NCBI RefSeq assembly: GCF_004684905.1
Contig: NZ_SRJC01000004.1
Span: 176,543-240,542 of the forward strand
Length of the DNA stretch: 64,000 bases
Direction: 5' to 3'
DNA from: Halobacillus salinus
Lineage (GTDB): Bacteria; Bacillota; Bacilli; Bacillales; Halobacillaceae
Shown here one piece after another: positions 44,514-53,418 of this stretch. A program made the translations under genes and the position numbers. The notes under the pieces were generated by a model. That model made no database searches. It was not told the origin of the DNA and saw nothing but the letters and a program-made list of their open reading frames with translations. The stretch's first letter is position 1; each line of letters opens with the position of its first letter.

Positions 44514-44765
44514 TTATTTTGTCATCCGCTTATATCTCGATTCCATCATGATCCAGGACGCTATACTAAAAATCACCCCAAACACCAAAGCATCAATTAT
44601 AGTGTGAAGAACTGGTTCAGGATCTGAAAAAAGAACATTCAAAAGCACTGTAAAAACGAAATACAAAGGACAGGCCATAAGCATTCCGTTGACTAAGAAG
44701 TAACGCAGCATCCCTTTCTTTCGAATGTCCTCCCACCATAGGAGCGACTTTGTCCGTCTATTCAT
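44514..44765 (-). CDS. Small two-helix membrane protein
   Basis: An 83-residue protein with a basic, tryptophan-containing N-terminus (KSLLWWEDIRKKG) and two hydrophobic segments (about 22-44 and 53-74). No family is recognised. Its start overlaps the hydrolase stop by four bases (ATGA), making it the last gene of a five-gene operon that ends at a terminator. Translational coupling supports it as a real gene. Confidence 0.65.
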   Translation of the reverse strand: MNRRTKSLLWWEDIRKKGMLRYFLVNGMLMACPLYFVFTVLLNVLFSDPEPVLHTIIDALVFGVIFSIASWIMMESRYKRMTK

Positions 44766-45436
44766 GTACTAAGCCAGTCCTCTAGCACTGTATTGAAGAT
44801 ATTAGGCTTGTCCATATTGGGCGTATGACCCGCTTCAGGCACCAAAGACACTCTAAATCTTTCATTCGCCTCTTTCAGCTTAACGGCCGCCTGCACTTCA
44901 TGTAGTTGTTGATCGCCATTCAATAATAAAAGCGGTACATTTATTGCCGAGAGCTGTTCTGCAGTTACTTCAGGATAGTCGTACGTCATCATATGCAACA
45001 CTCTATGTACTGTTTTCAACCACTTTTCTCCATGTAACTGTTTAAAGTGTGACGCTACCTCCGGATCTTCCTCCTCGATATTAATAAATGTTTTGTATTG
45101 TTCTTCCATTAAAGGTCGCATACTTTCAGGGACAGACGGAGCATAACCTGTAAGTATGACTCCTTTGACAAGCTCTGGATGATTCATCGCCGTATGAATA
45201 GCTAGAGACGCACCCAGTGAGAGCCCTAACACGTAACCTGCCCCTTGACCTCGTATCCTTTCTTCCAACCAATTTAAAGTATAAGTAAAGTAATCTTCCG
45301 CAGACTCTTCTTCTTTTCCATGACCAGGTAAATCAACCGCAATCACTTCAAAGTCTGATTCGAAATATTTGATCTGGTTTTGGAAATGCTCTTCCCCGGT
45401 CCCCATAAAACCGTGTAACATGTATAGTTTCTCCAT
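44762..45436 (-). CDS. Alpha/beta hydrolase
   Basis: A 224-residue hydrolase with HGFMG (oxyanion region), the nucleophile elbow GLSLGAS, a later Asp region (LLLNGDQQLHEV) and a catalytic His in EAGHTPNMDKP. It resembles MenH-type and other small esterase-like proteins; the substrate is unknown. The start is ATG at 45436 with AGGAGTGGAGG upstream. It lies in an operon behind a small DUF2007-like gene. Confidence 0.85.
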   Translation of the reverse strand: MEKLYMLHGFMGTGEEHFQNQIKYFESDFEVIAVDLPGHGKEEESAEDYFTYTLNWLEERIRGQGAGYVLGLSLGASLAIHTAMNHPELVKGVILTGYAPSVPESMRPLMEEQYKTFINIEEEDPEVASHFKQLHGEKWLKTVHRVLHMMTYDYPEVTAEQLSAINVPLLLLNGDQQLHEVQAAVKLKEANERFRVSLVPEAGHTPNMDKPNIFNTVLEDWLST

Positions 45437-45447
45437 ACCCTCCACTC

Positions 45448-45699
45448 CTAACGTTGATGAATTACCTTTTGTGCTTCCGATTGATGCTCTTTCTTAACGT
45501 ACACTTTGAACTGGACTGTAAGATCGCTGTAAGCCGCTCCCGTCTCCCGTGGTGAAGAATAACTAGCGGTTCTAAACGGGATGCCCGCTGCCTGCAGATT
45601 CGCTGCAGCACGAGTGTATCCTTTCAAGTCAAATGTAGAGTAAACAAGTGATTTCTTATTCGACAGCAGATACTTCAGTCCATTGATTGCCGGGTTCAC
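45448..45699 (-). CDS. Small protein resembling DUF2007
   Basis: An 83-residue soluble protein (AAANLQAAGIPFRTASYSS followed by VQFKVYVKKEHQSEAQKVI). The pairing of an AGIPF-type strand with a VYVKKE strand is reminiscent of small DUF2007 proteins, which have no agreed function. The start is GTG at 45699 behind AAAGGATG. It is 4 bases after the P-loop kinase gene, within the operon. Confidence 0.55.
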   Translation of the reverse strand: MNPAINGLKYLLSNKKSLVYSTFDLKGYTRAAANLQAAGIPFRTASYSSPRETGAAYSDLTVQFKVYVKKEHQSEAQKVIHQR

Positions 45700-45703
45700 A
45701 TAC

Positions 45704-46219
45704 TCATCCTTTCTGATCTTCTAAAAATGCCTGGACGTCCCTTCGACTCCTAAGCAAAATAATCTCTTTCGTCACGTCTTCTTGTTGAATTGCTCTGAAT
45801 CGCTCGCGCATCCGCTTTTTTCTTCTGTAGTAAGTCGTCACAATGAACTTCAGGAAGTCAAACTCCATCCGCTCTGTGCAGCCGATGTCTTCTCGTATCT
45901 GGCCTCGGTGTCTCCACCAACGCTTGAAGACTCGCAACAAACAAGTGAGGAGGGGCAATTCAATATAAATAATAGTGTCGGCACGCGAGGTGCGAATCTT
46001 ATAGGTCCCCGAATAGTTTCCATCGATGATCCAACTTTCCTCACTTACCATTTCCCTTTGTTTCTCTTCAAACTCTTCTTCTGTTGCCTGCACCCATCCT
46101 GGCTTCCAAAAATACCGGTCCAAATGGTAAGCCTCGATTCCAAGAATATCCCCTAATTGTCTCGCGAGCGTCGACTTTCCGGCGCCGGGAGAAACACTCA
46201 TTACCATAATCCTCTTCAT
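45704..46219 (-). CDS. P-loop kinase-like protein (FlaR/topology-modulation type)
   Basis: A 171-residue NTPase with Walker A VSPGAGKSTLARQLG (residues about 9-23), then HLDRYFWKPGW and a GNYSGTYKIR...ADTIIYIELP segment. It matches small adenylate-kinase-like proteins annotated as DNA topology modulation (FlaR). The true phosphoacceptor is unknown. Its start overlaps the Nudix gene by four bases. Confidence 0.82.
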   Translation of the reverse strand: MKRIMVMSVSPGAGKSTLARQLGDILGIEAYHLDRYFWKPGWVQATEEEFEEKQREMVSEESWIIDGNYSGTYKIRTSRADTIIYIELPLLTCLLRVFKRWWRHRGQIREDIGCTERMEFDFLKFIVTTYYRRKKRMRERFRAIQQEDVTKEIILLRSRRDVQAFLEDQKG

Positions 46220-46659
46220 GTATTCACCGCTTCCAAAACCAGTTTTGCCCGTTCATCCAGCGGAGAAGGCAGAGCGTCGATTGAGAAGAAGCGGAGCGCT
46301 TCACTCTCAGCATTAGAAACAGATAGCTTTCCCTTTGTTTGGTCAGCACGAAAAACGGCAATGACGTTGTACACCTCATCGCCATTCGGATATTGGAAAT
46401 AGAATTCTTCCCCCGAAAGCGTCCCAAGAAGGGTGAATTCACTTGCTTGAAGTCCTGTCTCTTCCCATAACTCACGTCCCGCTGTTTCTTCTAAACTCTC
46501 CCCAGGCTCCATTGCACCTCCGGGAAGTCCCCACTCTTCCGTATCGGAACGAAGCTGGAACAGCACTCGTTCCTGTTCATCATGCACCAAAACGGTCGAT
46601 CCCACGATGATTAACGGGCGAGTGCCTATCTTAGACCGGATCTCTTGTATGTATTCCAT
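46216..46659 (-). CDS. Nudix hydrolase
   Basis: A 147-residue hydrolase with a complete Nudix box, GGAMEPGESLEETAGRELWEETGL (G-x5-E-x7-REUxEExGU), preceded by EEWGLP. It would hydrolyse a nucleoside diphosphate-X compound, possibly damaged nucleotides or sugar nucleotides. The start is ATG at 46659 with GGGGAGGAGAG upstream. It is the first gene of the five-gene operon. Confidence 0.93.
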   Translation of the reverse strand: MEYIQEIRSKIGTRPLIIVGSTVLVHDEQERVLFQLRSDTEEWGLPGGAMEPGESLEETAGRELWEETGLQASEFTLLGTLSGEEFYFQYPNGDEVYNVIAVFRADQTKGKLSVSNAESEALRFFSIDALPSPLDERAKLVLEAVNT

Positions 46660-46789
46660 TCTCTCCTCCCCTTCCATTTTCAGTATCCTTTTCCTATCGT
46701 AACCTAATTGAGATTTTTTTCAATCATGCCTTCTAGTTGATTCTCCTCTCTGACCTAACTAGACTGAATAGTAGAAAGGATGATTCATA

Positions 46790-47512
46790 ATGGGACAGAA
46801 CATTCAAGGTAAAATCGCTTATATTACAGGTGCCGGACGTGGAATCGGGAAGGCTACCGCACTGGAATTTGCTCGTGAAGGGATTCATGTCGGACTGATC
46901 GCACGAACAGAAAGCCACTTGCAAGAGGTTGCAGAAGAAGTACGCAGCCTTGGGGTAAAAGCAGAGACGGCAGCTGTAGACGTATCGGATATGGAAGCAG
47001 TGAATGAAGCTATTCAACAGCTAGAAGAGAAATTAGGGAAAGCCGATATTTTGATCAATAACGCTGGAATCGGCTTATACGGAACGATGCTCGAAGCAGA
47101 TCCAGAAGAGTGGAAGCGTACATTCGAGGTCAATGTCTTCGGTATGTATCACGTAACACGAGCTGTGCTTCCGCATATGGTGGAAAAAGACCGCGGCGAC
47201 ATCATCAACATTTCTTCTAGTAACGGATTGAAAGCAACAGCTGGAAGTACTGCTTACAGTGGTTCCAAATTTGCGGTTCAAGGCATGACCGAAGCCCTCA
47301 TGCAGGAAGTCCGCCGCAACAACATTCGTGTCCAAACGCTCAACCCGAGCTTAGTCGCGACCGAACTTGCTTTTGGCGATCAACTGGATGAGTCCAACGA
47401 GGACAAATACATGCAGCCAGAGGATATGGCGGAATACATGGTAAGTCTATTGAAATTGAATCAACGAATCTTCATCAAACAATCGCTTCAATGGGCAACG
47501 AACCCATTCTAA
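46790..47512 (+). CDS. SDR-family oxidoreductase (FabG-like)
   Basis: A 240-residue short-chain dehydrogenase. TGAGRGIGKATA is the cofactor motif, ILINNAGIG the NNAG motif, INISSSNG the catalytic Ser and AYSGSKFAV the YxxxK pair. It is close to 3-oxoacyl-ACP reductases but is not in a fab operon, so it is probably a paralogue with another substrate. An AAGGATG site precedes the ATG. Transcribed alone and followed by a hairpin. Confidence 0.9.
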   Translation: MGQNIQGKIAYITGAGRGIGKATALEFAREGIHVGLIARTESHLQEVAEEVRSLGVKAETAAVDVSDMEAVNEAIQQLEEKLGKADILINNAGIGLYGTMLEADPEEWKRTFEVNVFGMYHVTRAVLPHMVEKDRGDIINISSSNGLKATAGSTAYSGSKFAVQGMTEALMQEVRRNNIRVQTLNPSLVATELAFGDQLDESNEDKYMQPEDMAEYMVSLLKLNQRIFIKQSLQWATNPF

Positions 47513-47520
47513 AAAGTAAA

Positions 47521-47545
47521 AGCTCGGGCAAATGTCCGAGCTTTC
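47521..47545. terminator. Terminator between convergent genes
   Basis: AGCTCGG (47521-47527) pairs with CCGAGCT (47536-47542), preceded by A-rich and followed by T-rich bases. Confidence 0.7.
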
Positions 47546-47546
47546 C

Positions 47547-48818
47547 TTATATATTTGAGCCCTTATGTGTGAAATTTTCTAATACCTCCATGGACCGCTC
47601 CAAATCCACATCCTTATCTAAATGCTCCGGTGTCCAAGGAATATAAACGTCTGGTTGAATGCCGACTCCACCCATTCCGTTTCCTTCATCTACAGCAGAT
47701 GACTTGGAAGTTGGATACCAGAACTGAAACTTTTCCTCCATTGTCATCATCGCAACGTTTGCATAATCGTTCATTCCGAGCGTCGGACGTCCGATTACGG
47801 TGACTTTGTCAGAATGCTTCACCGTCTCAACAAACGAATCTCCAGAACTCCCACAGAAAACATCAGACAGCACTACCACCTCTTCAGGCCCTTGCTTGGT
47901 ATCAAAGCTCATGTTGTCCTCGATCTCAGACAAATCCAGCTCCACGAATCCGTTCCCTCGATTCTTCTTCAATTCTCGAACCATCACATCGATTTGATGT
48001 CTCGTTTTCTCATCTTCTATGGTCTGGAGTACTTGGTCCATCAACTCCACCCTAAGGTCGACATTCCTCTCTGTGCAGAGCGTGTAGGCCTTGTCGCCAA
48101 AATCACGTAGATCTACATGAGAACCTTTGAATAGATAGGGAAGCAACTCAGAATAGGCTAGATCACTTCCACCTTTGTTGGTACGGACATCAATGATGAG
48201 CTTCTTGGCGTTTTGGAAGCGTCCCTCATTGTGACGGATTAACTCGGTGATGGCATCATGATTCCAGAAGTCGGTCATCGTCAAAATAAGCGTGTCTTCC
48301 ACTGATTCGATTTTATAGGATGGCGTATGGGGGAGCTTGGTGAAAGCTTGTAAAGCAAGCGTCCTTCCACCTCCGCTACTAGCTATCACTTCTACTTCGC
48401 TTGTATCGAGAAGGACTCCGCTCCAATCCTCGCGCTCATGATGCGAGGCCTTTAATTCTCTTGCATGCCTTTTGGCTGCCTGCTCAATCGTTTCACCGTC
48501 TAAAGCTACGATGCGATCTCCGACCTGAATTCTCTTTTCTTGTTGGGAAGACGTTACATACAACGAATCTTCATAACGACGGACCGTGAACCCTACATCC
48601 CTCTGGCTCTCTTGTTCTAATCGTCGAAACCCCATATGTAATTCTTGATAATCCCTAAGGTAGTCTTGCATCAAAGCTTCAAACGATTGGTCGTTCAGTT
48701 GTCTAGTTGCTATTTGCTCACGAAAGTATGCAGGATGATCCCACCCCTTTTTATCGATGCATCCGGCGTAGTCATGGTGTGTAATCTGGACAACCGTCTC
48801 GAAAATTTCATCGTACAT
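47547..48818 (-). CDS. S41-family (C-terminal processing) peptidase
   Basis: A 423-residue protein with a PDZ-like middle part (IQVGDRIVALDGETIEQAAKR) and a peptidase domain containing LIIDVRTNKGG and VLSDVFCGSSGDSFVETVK, where the Ser of SSGDS occupies the nucleophile position, followed by GRPTLG. It has no signal peptide or membrane segment, which is unusual because CtpA-type proteases are exported. It may act in the cytosol or be a hydrolase of altered function. AGGAGGAG precedes the start. Confidence 0.85.
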   Translation of the reverse strand: MYDEIFETVVQITHHDYAGCIDKKGWDHPAYFREQIATRQLNDQSFEALMQDYLRDYQELHMGFRRLEQESQRDVGFTVRRYEDSLYVTSSQQEKRIQVGDRIVALDGETIEQAAKRHARELKASHHEREDWSGVLLDTSEVEVIASSGGGRTLALQAFTKLPHTPSYKIESVEDTLILTMTDFWNHDAITELIRHNEGRFQNAKKLIIDVRTNKGGSDLAYSELLPYLFKGSHVDLRDFGDKAYTLCTERNVDLRVELMDQVLQTIEDEKTRHQIDVMVRELKKNRGNGFVELDLSEIEDNMSFDTKQGPEEVVVLSDVFCGSSGDSFVETVKHSDKVTVIGRPTLGMNDYANVAMMTMEEKFQFWYPTSKSSAVDEGNGMGGVGIQPDVYIPWTPEHLDKDVDLERSMEVLENFTHKGSNI

Positions 48819-48829
48819 GGTTTCTCCTC

Positions 48830-49610
48830 CTATACACGCGCTTCAATCAGAAAGCGGTGTTGCTCTACTTCAAAGTAACCCTTCTCCTCTATCTCTTCAT
48901 GGATACTTTGCAACTGCTCCCGGTAACTTTCTATAGAAAAGTCCGGCACCTGCCAAGGGATCGCTTTCAAATAGTAGAGTAACGCCCCTACATCATAAAA
49001 GCGTTGAGGCGGATATTCTTCAATTGTTTTTTCCACCGTGAAGCCATGTTGCTCCAAGCCATGAACGGCCGCTTCGAGATCCCAGTGCTCATACACATTT
49101 TCAGGAGAGCCAAGTGCCTCGTTGATTTTCCGGCAGTCGTATCCGCCTACTTGCTGGGTAATGAACGCCCCTCCCTGCTTAAGGATACGACGCACCTCCC
49201 TGCTTAAGGATACGACGCACCTCATATGGAGAGAACGACTCATGTTTATTGATCACTAGATCGAACTCGTTATCATCAAACGGAAGCTTGGAGTCCTCTG
49301 TGATCGCGGCCACCCGGATGCCTAGCGGTTCTAGTCGATCACGAGCAATTGGTATATTCGGTTCATATGCTTCTGTCGCCGACACTTTTTCAGGAAGAGG
49401 ACCCAGTTTGGAAAGTAGTTCTCCTCCGCCTGTTCCCATGTCGAGCATCGAATTCGATTGTCGGACAAACGGCAATATGTAACTGCCATAAGACCAAGAC
49501 AATGCATGACTCTGAATCCTTCCCGTATCCGTTACGAAAGAAAAATCCCAGCCGCTGAATGCTTCTTCGAAATCTTTCAGGAATTGGTCAAACGTTTGAT
49601 TATCTTCCAT
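48830..49610 (-). pseudogene. SAM-dependent methyltransferase gene interrupted by a 25-bp tandem duplication
   Basis: The 5' part (49610 down to about 49220) encodes the class I methyltransferase start with MLDMGTGGGELLSKLGPLPEKVSATEAYEPN (SAM motif I) and FDDNEFDLVINKHESFSPYEVRRILKQGG. The 3' part continues in another frame with the same EVRRILKQGGAFITQQVGG and goes on to 48830. The break is a 25-bp segment present twice (49171-49195 and 49196-49220). Because 25 is not a multiple of three, the frame shifts and the first part stops soon after. Removing one copy restores a 251-residue protein of normal methyltransferase length. It is downstream of a DUF4003 gene with no gap. It could also be a sequencing error or a reversible switch. 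Confidence 0.88.
49171..49220. repeat. 25-bp direct tandem duplication
   Basis: Two identical 25-base copies (each beginning CTCCCTGCTTAAGGATACGA) abut at 49195/49196, with CTC repeated again immediately after. This is the frameshifting duplication in the methyltransferase gene. Confidence 0.95.
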
Positions 49611-50576
49611 TTACGCTCCTCCATTCGATGCAGCTGCAGCTCCGACTGCCCCTGCCATGATAGCCGTTTGTTGAGCCTGCATGATGACTTCCATACTTGT
49701 GAACAGTCCGGCCTCTGCCACGGAATCTTCTTGTAGAGATTCACTGACAACAAGCTGAACCGCTAATTTATAGTTCAAATCCCGGTGCCAACGGTATTTC
49801 TTCTCACCATTCAATTGATCCCTTATCATCCGGATATCTTCTAACCGGTCCGTCTCGTCTGTCAACGTGAGCATTCCGATCTCCGGATAGTGCATACTCT
49901 TCGTTTTTAACGATGCATTCTTTAATTGATCTGATAAATGTGTCGCCCTGTTCACGAGCGTTTCCGCATCGTGAATCGTATCCAGAGACAGCATCTGGCT
50001 GATGAACTGGAGGTTGTTCCCTTTCCAGAATCCATTTGCATTCAGACCGCTATAAATCTCTTCCATGCGGTAGATCAACGTATCTATCTCGCCTTCCTGC
50101 TGGGCTAGTAGGACAGCAAGTGGATAATCGTCTTTAGAGGTAATGAAAGGGTGTTCGGACCTCATCCGTTCATATACCGTTAACGACCTATCCATGCATT
50201 CATCCAACTCCGACTCGTCGTCTTGAAGCATTACTAACGCCGCAATATACGTGAACGTCGTCCGTTTGAACCCTTTTTCAATCATTCGATCATACACCCT
50301 GTTGTAAGTTTGAAAAGCTTCTCTTGGGTCATCGAACCGTGTATCCAGCCATGCCGCTACGCTGAATCGAATCGTAGAACGCAAATATGAGAACGCTCCG
50401 GATTCTTGCTTGATGTATTCACACAAATCCGTATAACGCTCTGCATCGAATTCACGGTTTTTCACGACATAAACAGATGCTGCCATCATCAAAATGCGAT
50501 CATCCGTCCATTTATTTTTATCATTCATCTCAGAAAATATATCAATCATACGTTGCGCTTTTTCTTGTACACTCAT
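49611..50576 (-). CDS. DUF4003-family protein
   Basis: A 321-residue soluble, mostly helical protein matching the DUF4003 pattern in Bacillus (KAQRMIDIFSEMNDKNKWTDDRILMMAASVY, then FKRTTFTYIAALVML and SKDDYPLAVLLAQQE). The C-terminus ends in an alanine- and glycine-rich hydrophobic tail (AIMAGAVGAAAASNGGA). Function unknown. A GAAGGGAGCG site precedes the start. The methyltransferase pseudogene follows at once on the same strand. Confidence 0.75.
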   Translation of the reverse strand: MSVQEKAQRMIDIFSEMNDKNKWTDDRILMMAASVYVVKNREFDAERYTDLCEYIKQESGAFSYLRSTIRFSVAAWLDTRFDDPREAFQTYNRVYDRMIEKGFKRTTFTYIAALVMLQDDESELDECMDRSLTVYERMRSEHPFITSKDDYPLAVLLAQQEGEIDTLIYRMEEIYSGLNANGFWKGNNLQFISQMLSLDTIHDAETLVNRATHLSDQLKNASLKTKSMHYPEIGMLTLTDETDRLEDIRMIRDQLNGEKKYRWHRDLNYKLAVQLVVSESLQEDSVAEAGLFTSMEVIMQAQQTAIMAGAVGAAAASNGGA

Positions 50577-50690
50577 CTCATCACGCTCCCTTCTACATTT
50601 ACGAAATACTCTGACAAAAGTTTCAATTCTTTTACTAGAGAGGGGCGACGCTAATAGTGGTGTCGAATAAGCTAATAACTTTGTCTAATA

Positions 50691-50725
50691 ACGTAAAAAA
50701 GCCGGGAACGCTATGTCCCGGCTTT
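50691..50725 (-). terminator. Terminator of the ars operon
   Basis: AAAGCCGGGA (50698-50707) pairs with TCCCGGCTTT (50716-50725), with an A-run on the plus strand at left. Confidence 0.85.
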
Positions 50726-50733
50726 CTTATCCC

Positions 50734-51156
50734 TTACGCCTCTTCTTCAGCGAATTTCTTGATACGTGCTTCAATCTCGTCACGGACACGTTGGAAAAAC
50801 GCCCACTTCTCTTCCTCAGTTCCTTCCGCTTTCGCCGGGTCATCAAATCCCCAGTGATAGCGAGTTACGTGCGCTGGTGTCATCGGACACTTATCATTCG
50901 CATCGCCACACAACGTAATCGCATAAGCAGCGTTGTTCAGAATATCTGCATCAATGATATCAGACGTTTGATCCGTGATATCGATTTGAGCTTCATTCAT
51001 CGCTTTGACGGCTTTAGGATTCAAGCCATGCGCCTCAATCCCGGCAGACAACACTTCATATTTGTCTCCTAGATACTTCTTACCAAACCCTTCCGCCATT
51101 TGGCTGCGGCAAGAGTTCCCTGTGCATAGAAAATAGATGACTGGTTTCGTAGACAT
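50734..51156 (-). CDS. arsC: Arsenate reductase, thioredoxin-dependent
   Basis: A 140-residue low-molecular-weight-phosphatase-fold reductase. The P-loop CTGNSCRSQ supplies Cys11 and Arg17, and [10 protein letters not shown] gives Cys83 and Cys90 for the triple-cysteine redox relay used by B. subtilis and S. aureus ArsC. It reduces arsenate to arsenite, which ArsB exports. It is 19 bases downstream of arsB in the arsRBC operon and ends before a terminator. Confidence 0.95.
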   Translation of the reverse strand: MSTKPVIYFLCTGNSCRSQMAEGFGKKYLGDKYEVLSAGIEAHGLNPKAVKAMNEAQIDITDQTSDIIDADILNNAAYAITLCGDANDKCPMTPAHVTRYHWGFDDPAKAEGTEEEKWAFFQRVRDEIEARIKKFAEEEA

Positions 51157-51175
51157 GTGTAATGTCCTCCTTTTA

Positions 51176-52471
51176 TTAAATAATGAGTAACCAAATATAG
51201 AGTCCGACCAAGGTGATCAATAGTGTAGGAACCGTTAAAATAACACCTACTTTGAAATAATACCCCCACGAAATGCGGACACCTTTTGTTGATAGGACGT
51301 GGAGCCACAATAATGTAGCAAGTGAACCGATCGGTGTAATCTTCGGTCCTAGGTCAGAACCGATGACGTTCGCGTAAATCAGCGCTTCTCTCATCGTTCC
51401 GGTTGCATTCGTCTGAGAGATGGCAAGTGCATCGATCATAACCGTAGGCATGTTATTCATAACCGAAGAAAGGATGGCAGCTATGAAGCCCATCGATACC
51501 GTGCCGACGAACAGGCCTTGATCCGCCGCTCCCTGAATCAGTGCGGCCAGTGACTCTGTGAGTCCAACATTACGCAAACCGTAGACAACGACGTACATTC
51601 CAATAGAAAAGAACACGATCGCCCACGGGGCACCTTTAACAACGGAGCTAGTGTTAACTGCTTTACTACGCCTTGCCATAAGCAAGAAGAAGATCGCTAC
51701 AACACCCGCAATGAACGATACCGGTATGCCTAGCGATTCACTGGCAAAATATCCGATGAGAAGCACAGCAAGTACGCCCCACGACATGCGGAACATCCGA
51801 TGATCCCGAATCGCCTCCACGGGTTTCTTTAGCTGGGAGACATCATAATCAGATGGAATACTCTTACGGAAGAACAACCAAAGTACAAGAATACTTGCAC
51901 CTAGAGAAAAGAAGTTCGGCACGATCATCCGCGAAGCATATTCTACAAATCCGATATCAAAAAAGTCTGCAGAAACAATGTTGACCAAGTTACTGACGAC
52001 CAGCGGAAGTGATGTTGTATCTGCGATGAAACCACTCGCCATAATAAAAGGCATGATCATCGCTTCCTTGAAATTCAAATTCCGCACCATAGCGAGGACA
52101 ATCGGCGTCAAAATAAGAGCCGCTCCATCGTTTGCAAACAATGCCGCAACGACCGCTCCAAGCAGAGTCACATAGATGAACATCCGCTTCCCGTCACCTT
52201 TTGCAACACGAGCCATATGTAGAGCTGCCCACTCGAAAAATCCAATATCATCAAGGATTAAAGAAATAATAATGATTGCTATAAAAGCAAGCGTTGCATT
52301 CCAGACAATGTCTGTAACTGCTAAAACATCTTGAAAATCGACAACGCCAAATAATAGAGCAACAATCGCTCCCGCACAGGCCGACCAGCCAATCCCTAGA
52401 TTTTTCGGTTGCCAGATAACAAACACGAGTGTCGCAATGAATATTAGTGTTGCTATAATCGCTAAGTTCAA
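51176..52471 (-). CDS. arsB: Arsenite efflux pump ArsB
   Basis: A 431-residue membrane protein with about 12 hydrophobic segments. Family marks are [53 protein letters not shown] and [16 protein letters not shown]. It exports arsenite or antimonite. The start is TTG at 52471, seven bases after AGGGGG. It is ten bases downstream of arsR. Confidence 0.95.
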   Translation of the reverse strand: MNLAIIATLIFIATLVFVIWQPKNLGIGWSACAGAIVALLFGVVDFQDVLAVTDIVWNATLAFIAIIIISLILDDIGFFEWAALHMARVAKGDGKRMFIYVTLLGAVVAALFANDGAALILTPIVLAMVRNLNFKEAMIMPFIMASGFIADTTSLPLVVSNLVNIVSADFFDIGFVEYASRMIVPNFFSLGASILVLWLFFRKSIPSDYDVSQLKKPVEAIRDHRMFRMSWGVLAVLLIGYFASESLGIPVSFIAGVVAIFFLLMARRSKAVNTSSVVKGAPWAIVFFSIGMYVVVYGLRNVGLTESLAALIQGAADQGLFVGTVSMGFIAAILSSVMNNMPTVMIDALAISQTNATGTMREALIYANVIGSDLGPKITPIGSLATLLWLHVLSTKGVRISWGYYFKVGVILTVPTLLITLVGLYIWLLII

Positions 52472-52481
52472 TACAATCCCC

Positions 52482-52829
52482 CTACGAATCGCACTGGATG
52501 CGTAATCCCGCTTTCTCCAATGCGCTTAATTTTTCCTTCTGATCAGGAATTTGTTGTAATACTTCCTGGATAAGATCGAATGCTTCATGACCAGCATTCA
52601 AAGAATAAAAGACCCACTGACCACTCTTCCGTTCCTTCACGAAACCAGCGTCACGAAGCTTACGTAAATGCTGGCTGACAGAGGGCTGACTCATTTGCAA
52701 TACTTCCACAAATTCGCACACACAGCACTCTCCATCTTTCACCAATCCGAGAATAGTCAAGCGCGTTTTATCCCCTAATAACTTCAAGGTATGAGCAACT
52801 TGTTCCAATTCCAACTGAGTTTTTTCCAT
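52482..52829 (-). CDS. arsR: Arsenic-responsive ArsR repressor
   Basis: A 115-residue winged-helix repressor. [36 protein letters not shown] combines the DNA-recognition helix with the CxCE motif whose cysteines bind As(III). It represses the ars operon until arsenite is present. A near-perfect palindrome sits 24 bases upstream. Confidence 0.95.
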   Translation of the reverse strand: MEKTQLELEQVAHTLKLLGDKTRLTILGLVKDGECCVCEFVEVLQMSQPSVSQHLRKLRDAGFVKERKSGQWVFYSLNAGHEAFDLIQEVLQQIPDQKEKLSALEKAGLRIQCDS

Positions 52830-52852
52830 TGTCTCACCTCACCCTCAGCCAT

Positions 52853-52874
52853 TATATAAGTACATGCTTATATA
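52853..52874. promoter_or_regulatory. ArsR operator
   Basis: TATATAAG (52853-52860), six bases, CTTATATA (52867-52874) form a perfect inverted repeat upstream of arsR, typical for the family. Confidence 0.8.
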
Positions 52875-52954
52875 CGCAAGTGTATTATACCCATTCCTTT
52901 CTTTTCCTCCTTCATAAACTAGTAGAAAGCGATTGTTAAAGGAGGTAGAGATCT

Positions 52955-53236
52955 ATGAGTCGAGACAGAAACCCACGTCGTCCGAGGTTCTGTTTGTTCC
53001 CTGGTTATAAATACTGTGGCCCAGGTTGCAGTGGTCCCGGTGAGCCATTGAACGCCGTAGATGCTGCTTGTAAACGACACGACGAATGTTACCGTTATTC
53101 TAAAAATCGCTGTGCCTGTGACTACGCCTTTATCAAAGAATTAGAGCAACTCCAGAACCCATACACAGAAGAAGGTCGTCATGCGAGGCTGATGTATCAA
53201 TATATGAGGCTACAGTGGTTATTCACTTGTGGTTAA
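52955..53236 (+). CDS. Small phospholipase-A2-like protein
   Basis: A 93-residue cysteine-rich protein. KYCGPGCSGPG (residues 19-29) resembles the calcium loop and DAACKRHDECYRY the active-site helix (His42, Asp43) of phospholipase A2 of the parvovirus VP1 type. Five or more cysteines could form disulfides, but there is no signal peptide. It has a strong AAAGGAGG site. Such small proteins occur in Bacillaceae with no settled role; activity is plausible since the His-Asp pair is present. Confidence 0.7.
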   Translation: MSRDRNPRRPRFCLFPGYKYCGPGCSGPGEPLNAVDAACKRHDECYRYSKNRCACDYAFIKELEQLQNPYTEEGRHARLMYQYMRLQWLFTCG

Positions 53237-53239
53237 GAT

Positions 53240-53265
53240 CCATATAGGGGACACCCCCTATATGG
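53240..53265. other. Strong hairpin without U tract
   Basis: CCATATAGGGG (53240-53250) and CCCCTATATGG (53255-53265) form a perfect 11-bp stem with a 4-base loop just after the phospholipase-like gene. No T run follows on either strand, so its role (weak terminator or RNA stabiliser) is unclear. Confidence 0.6.
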
Positions 53266-53333
53266 GTTAGTAAGTCGGTTTCTCTAGGGCGACTTCTGGA
53301 CATGCCTAGCACTTAAGAGAACGAATAATAACA

Positions 53334-53382
53334 TTGACACCATCACTACTCTGTATTACTATATACTTGTAATAAGTAATAC
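53334..53382 (+). promoter_or_regulatory. Promoter and operator of the padR-DUF1048 operon
   Basis: TTGACA (53334-53339), 17 bases, TACTAT (53357-53362) form a good promoter. GTATTACT (53353-53360) with AGTAATAC (53375-53382), and inside it TACTT with AAGTA (53364-53368, 53374-53378), form nested palindromes over the -10 and start region. PadR autoregulation is inferred. Confidence 0.7.
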
Positions 53383-53418
53383 TAAGTACCGATGTTAAAA
53401 AGTGATGGAGGATGAAGA

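Noticed and set aside
48830..49243. Calling the two methyltransferase pieces separate functional genes
   Set aside because: The second piece has no ribosome site at its start and the two share the junction peptide, so they are one interrupted gene.
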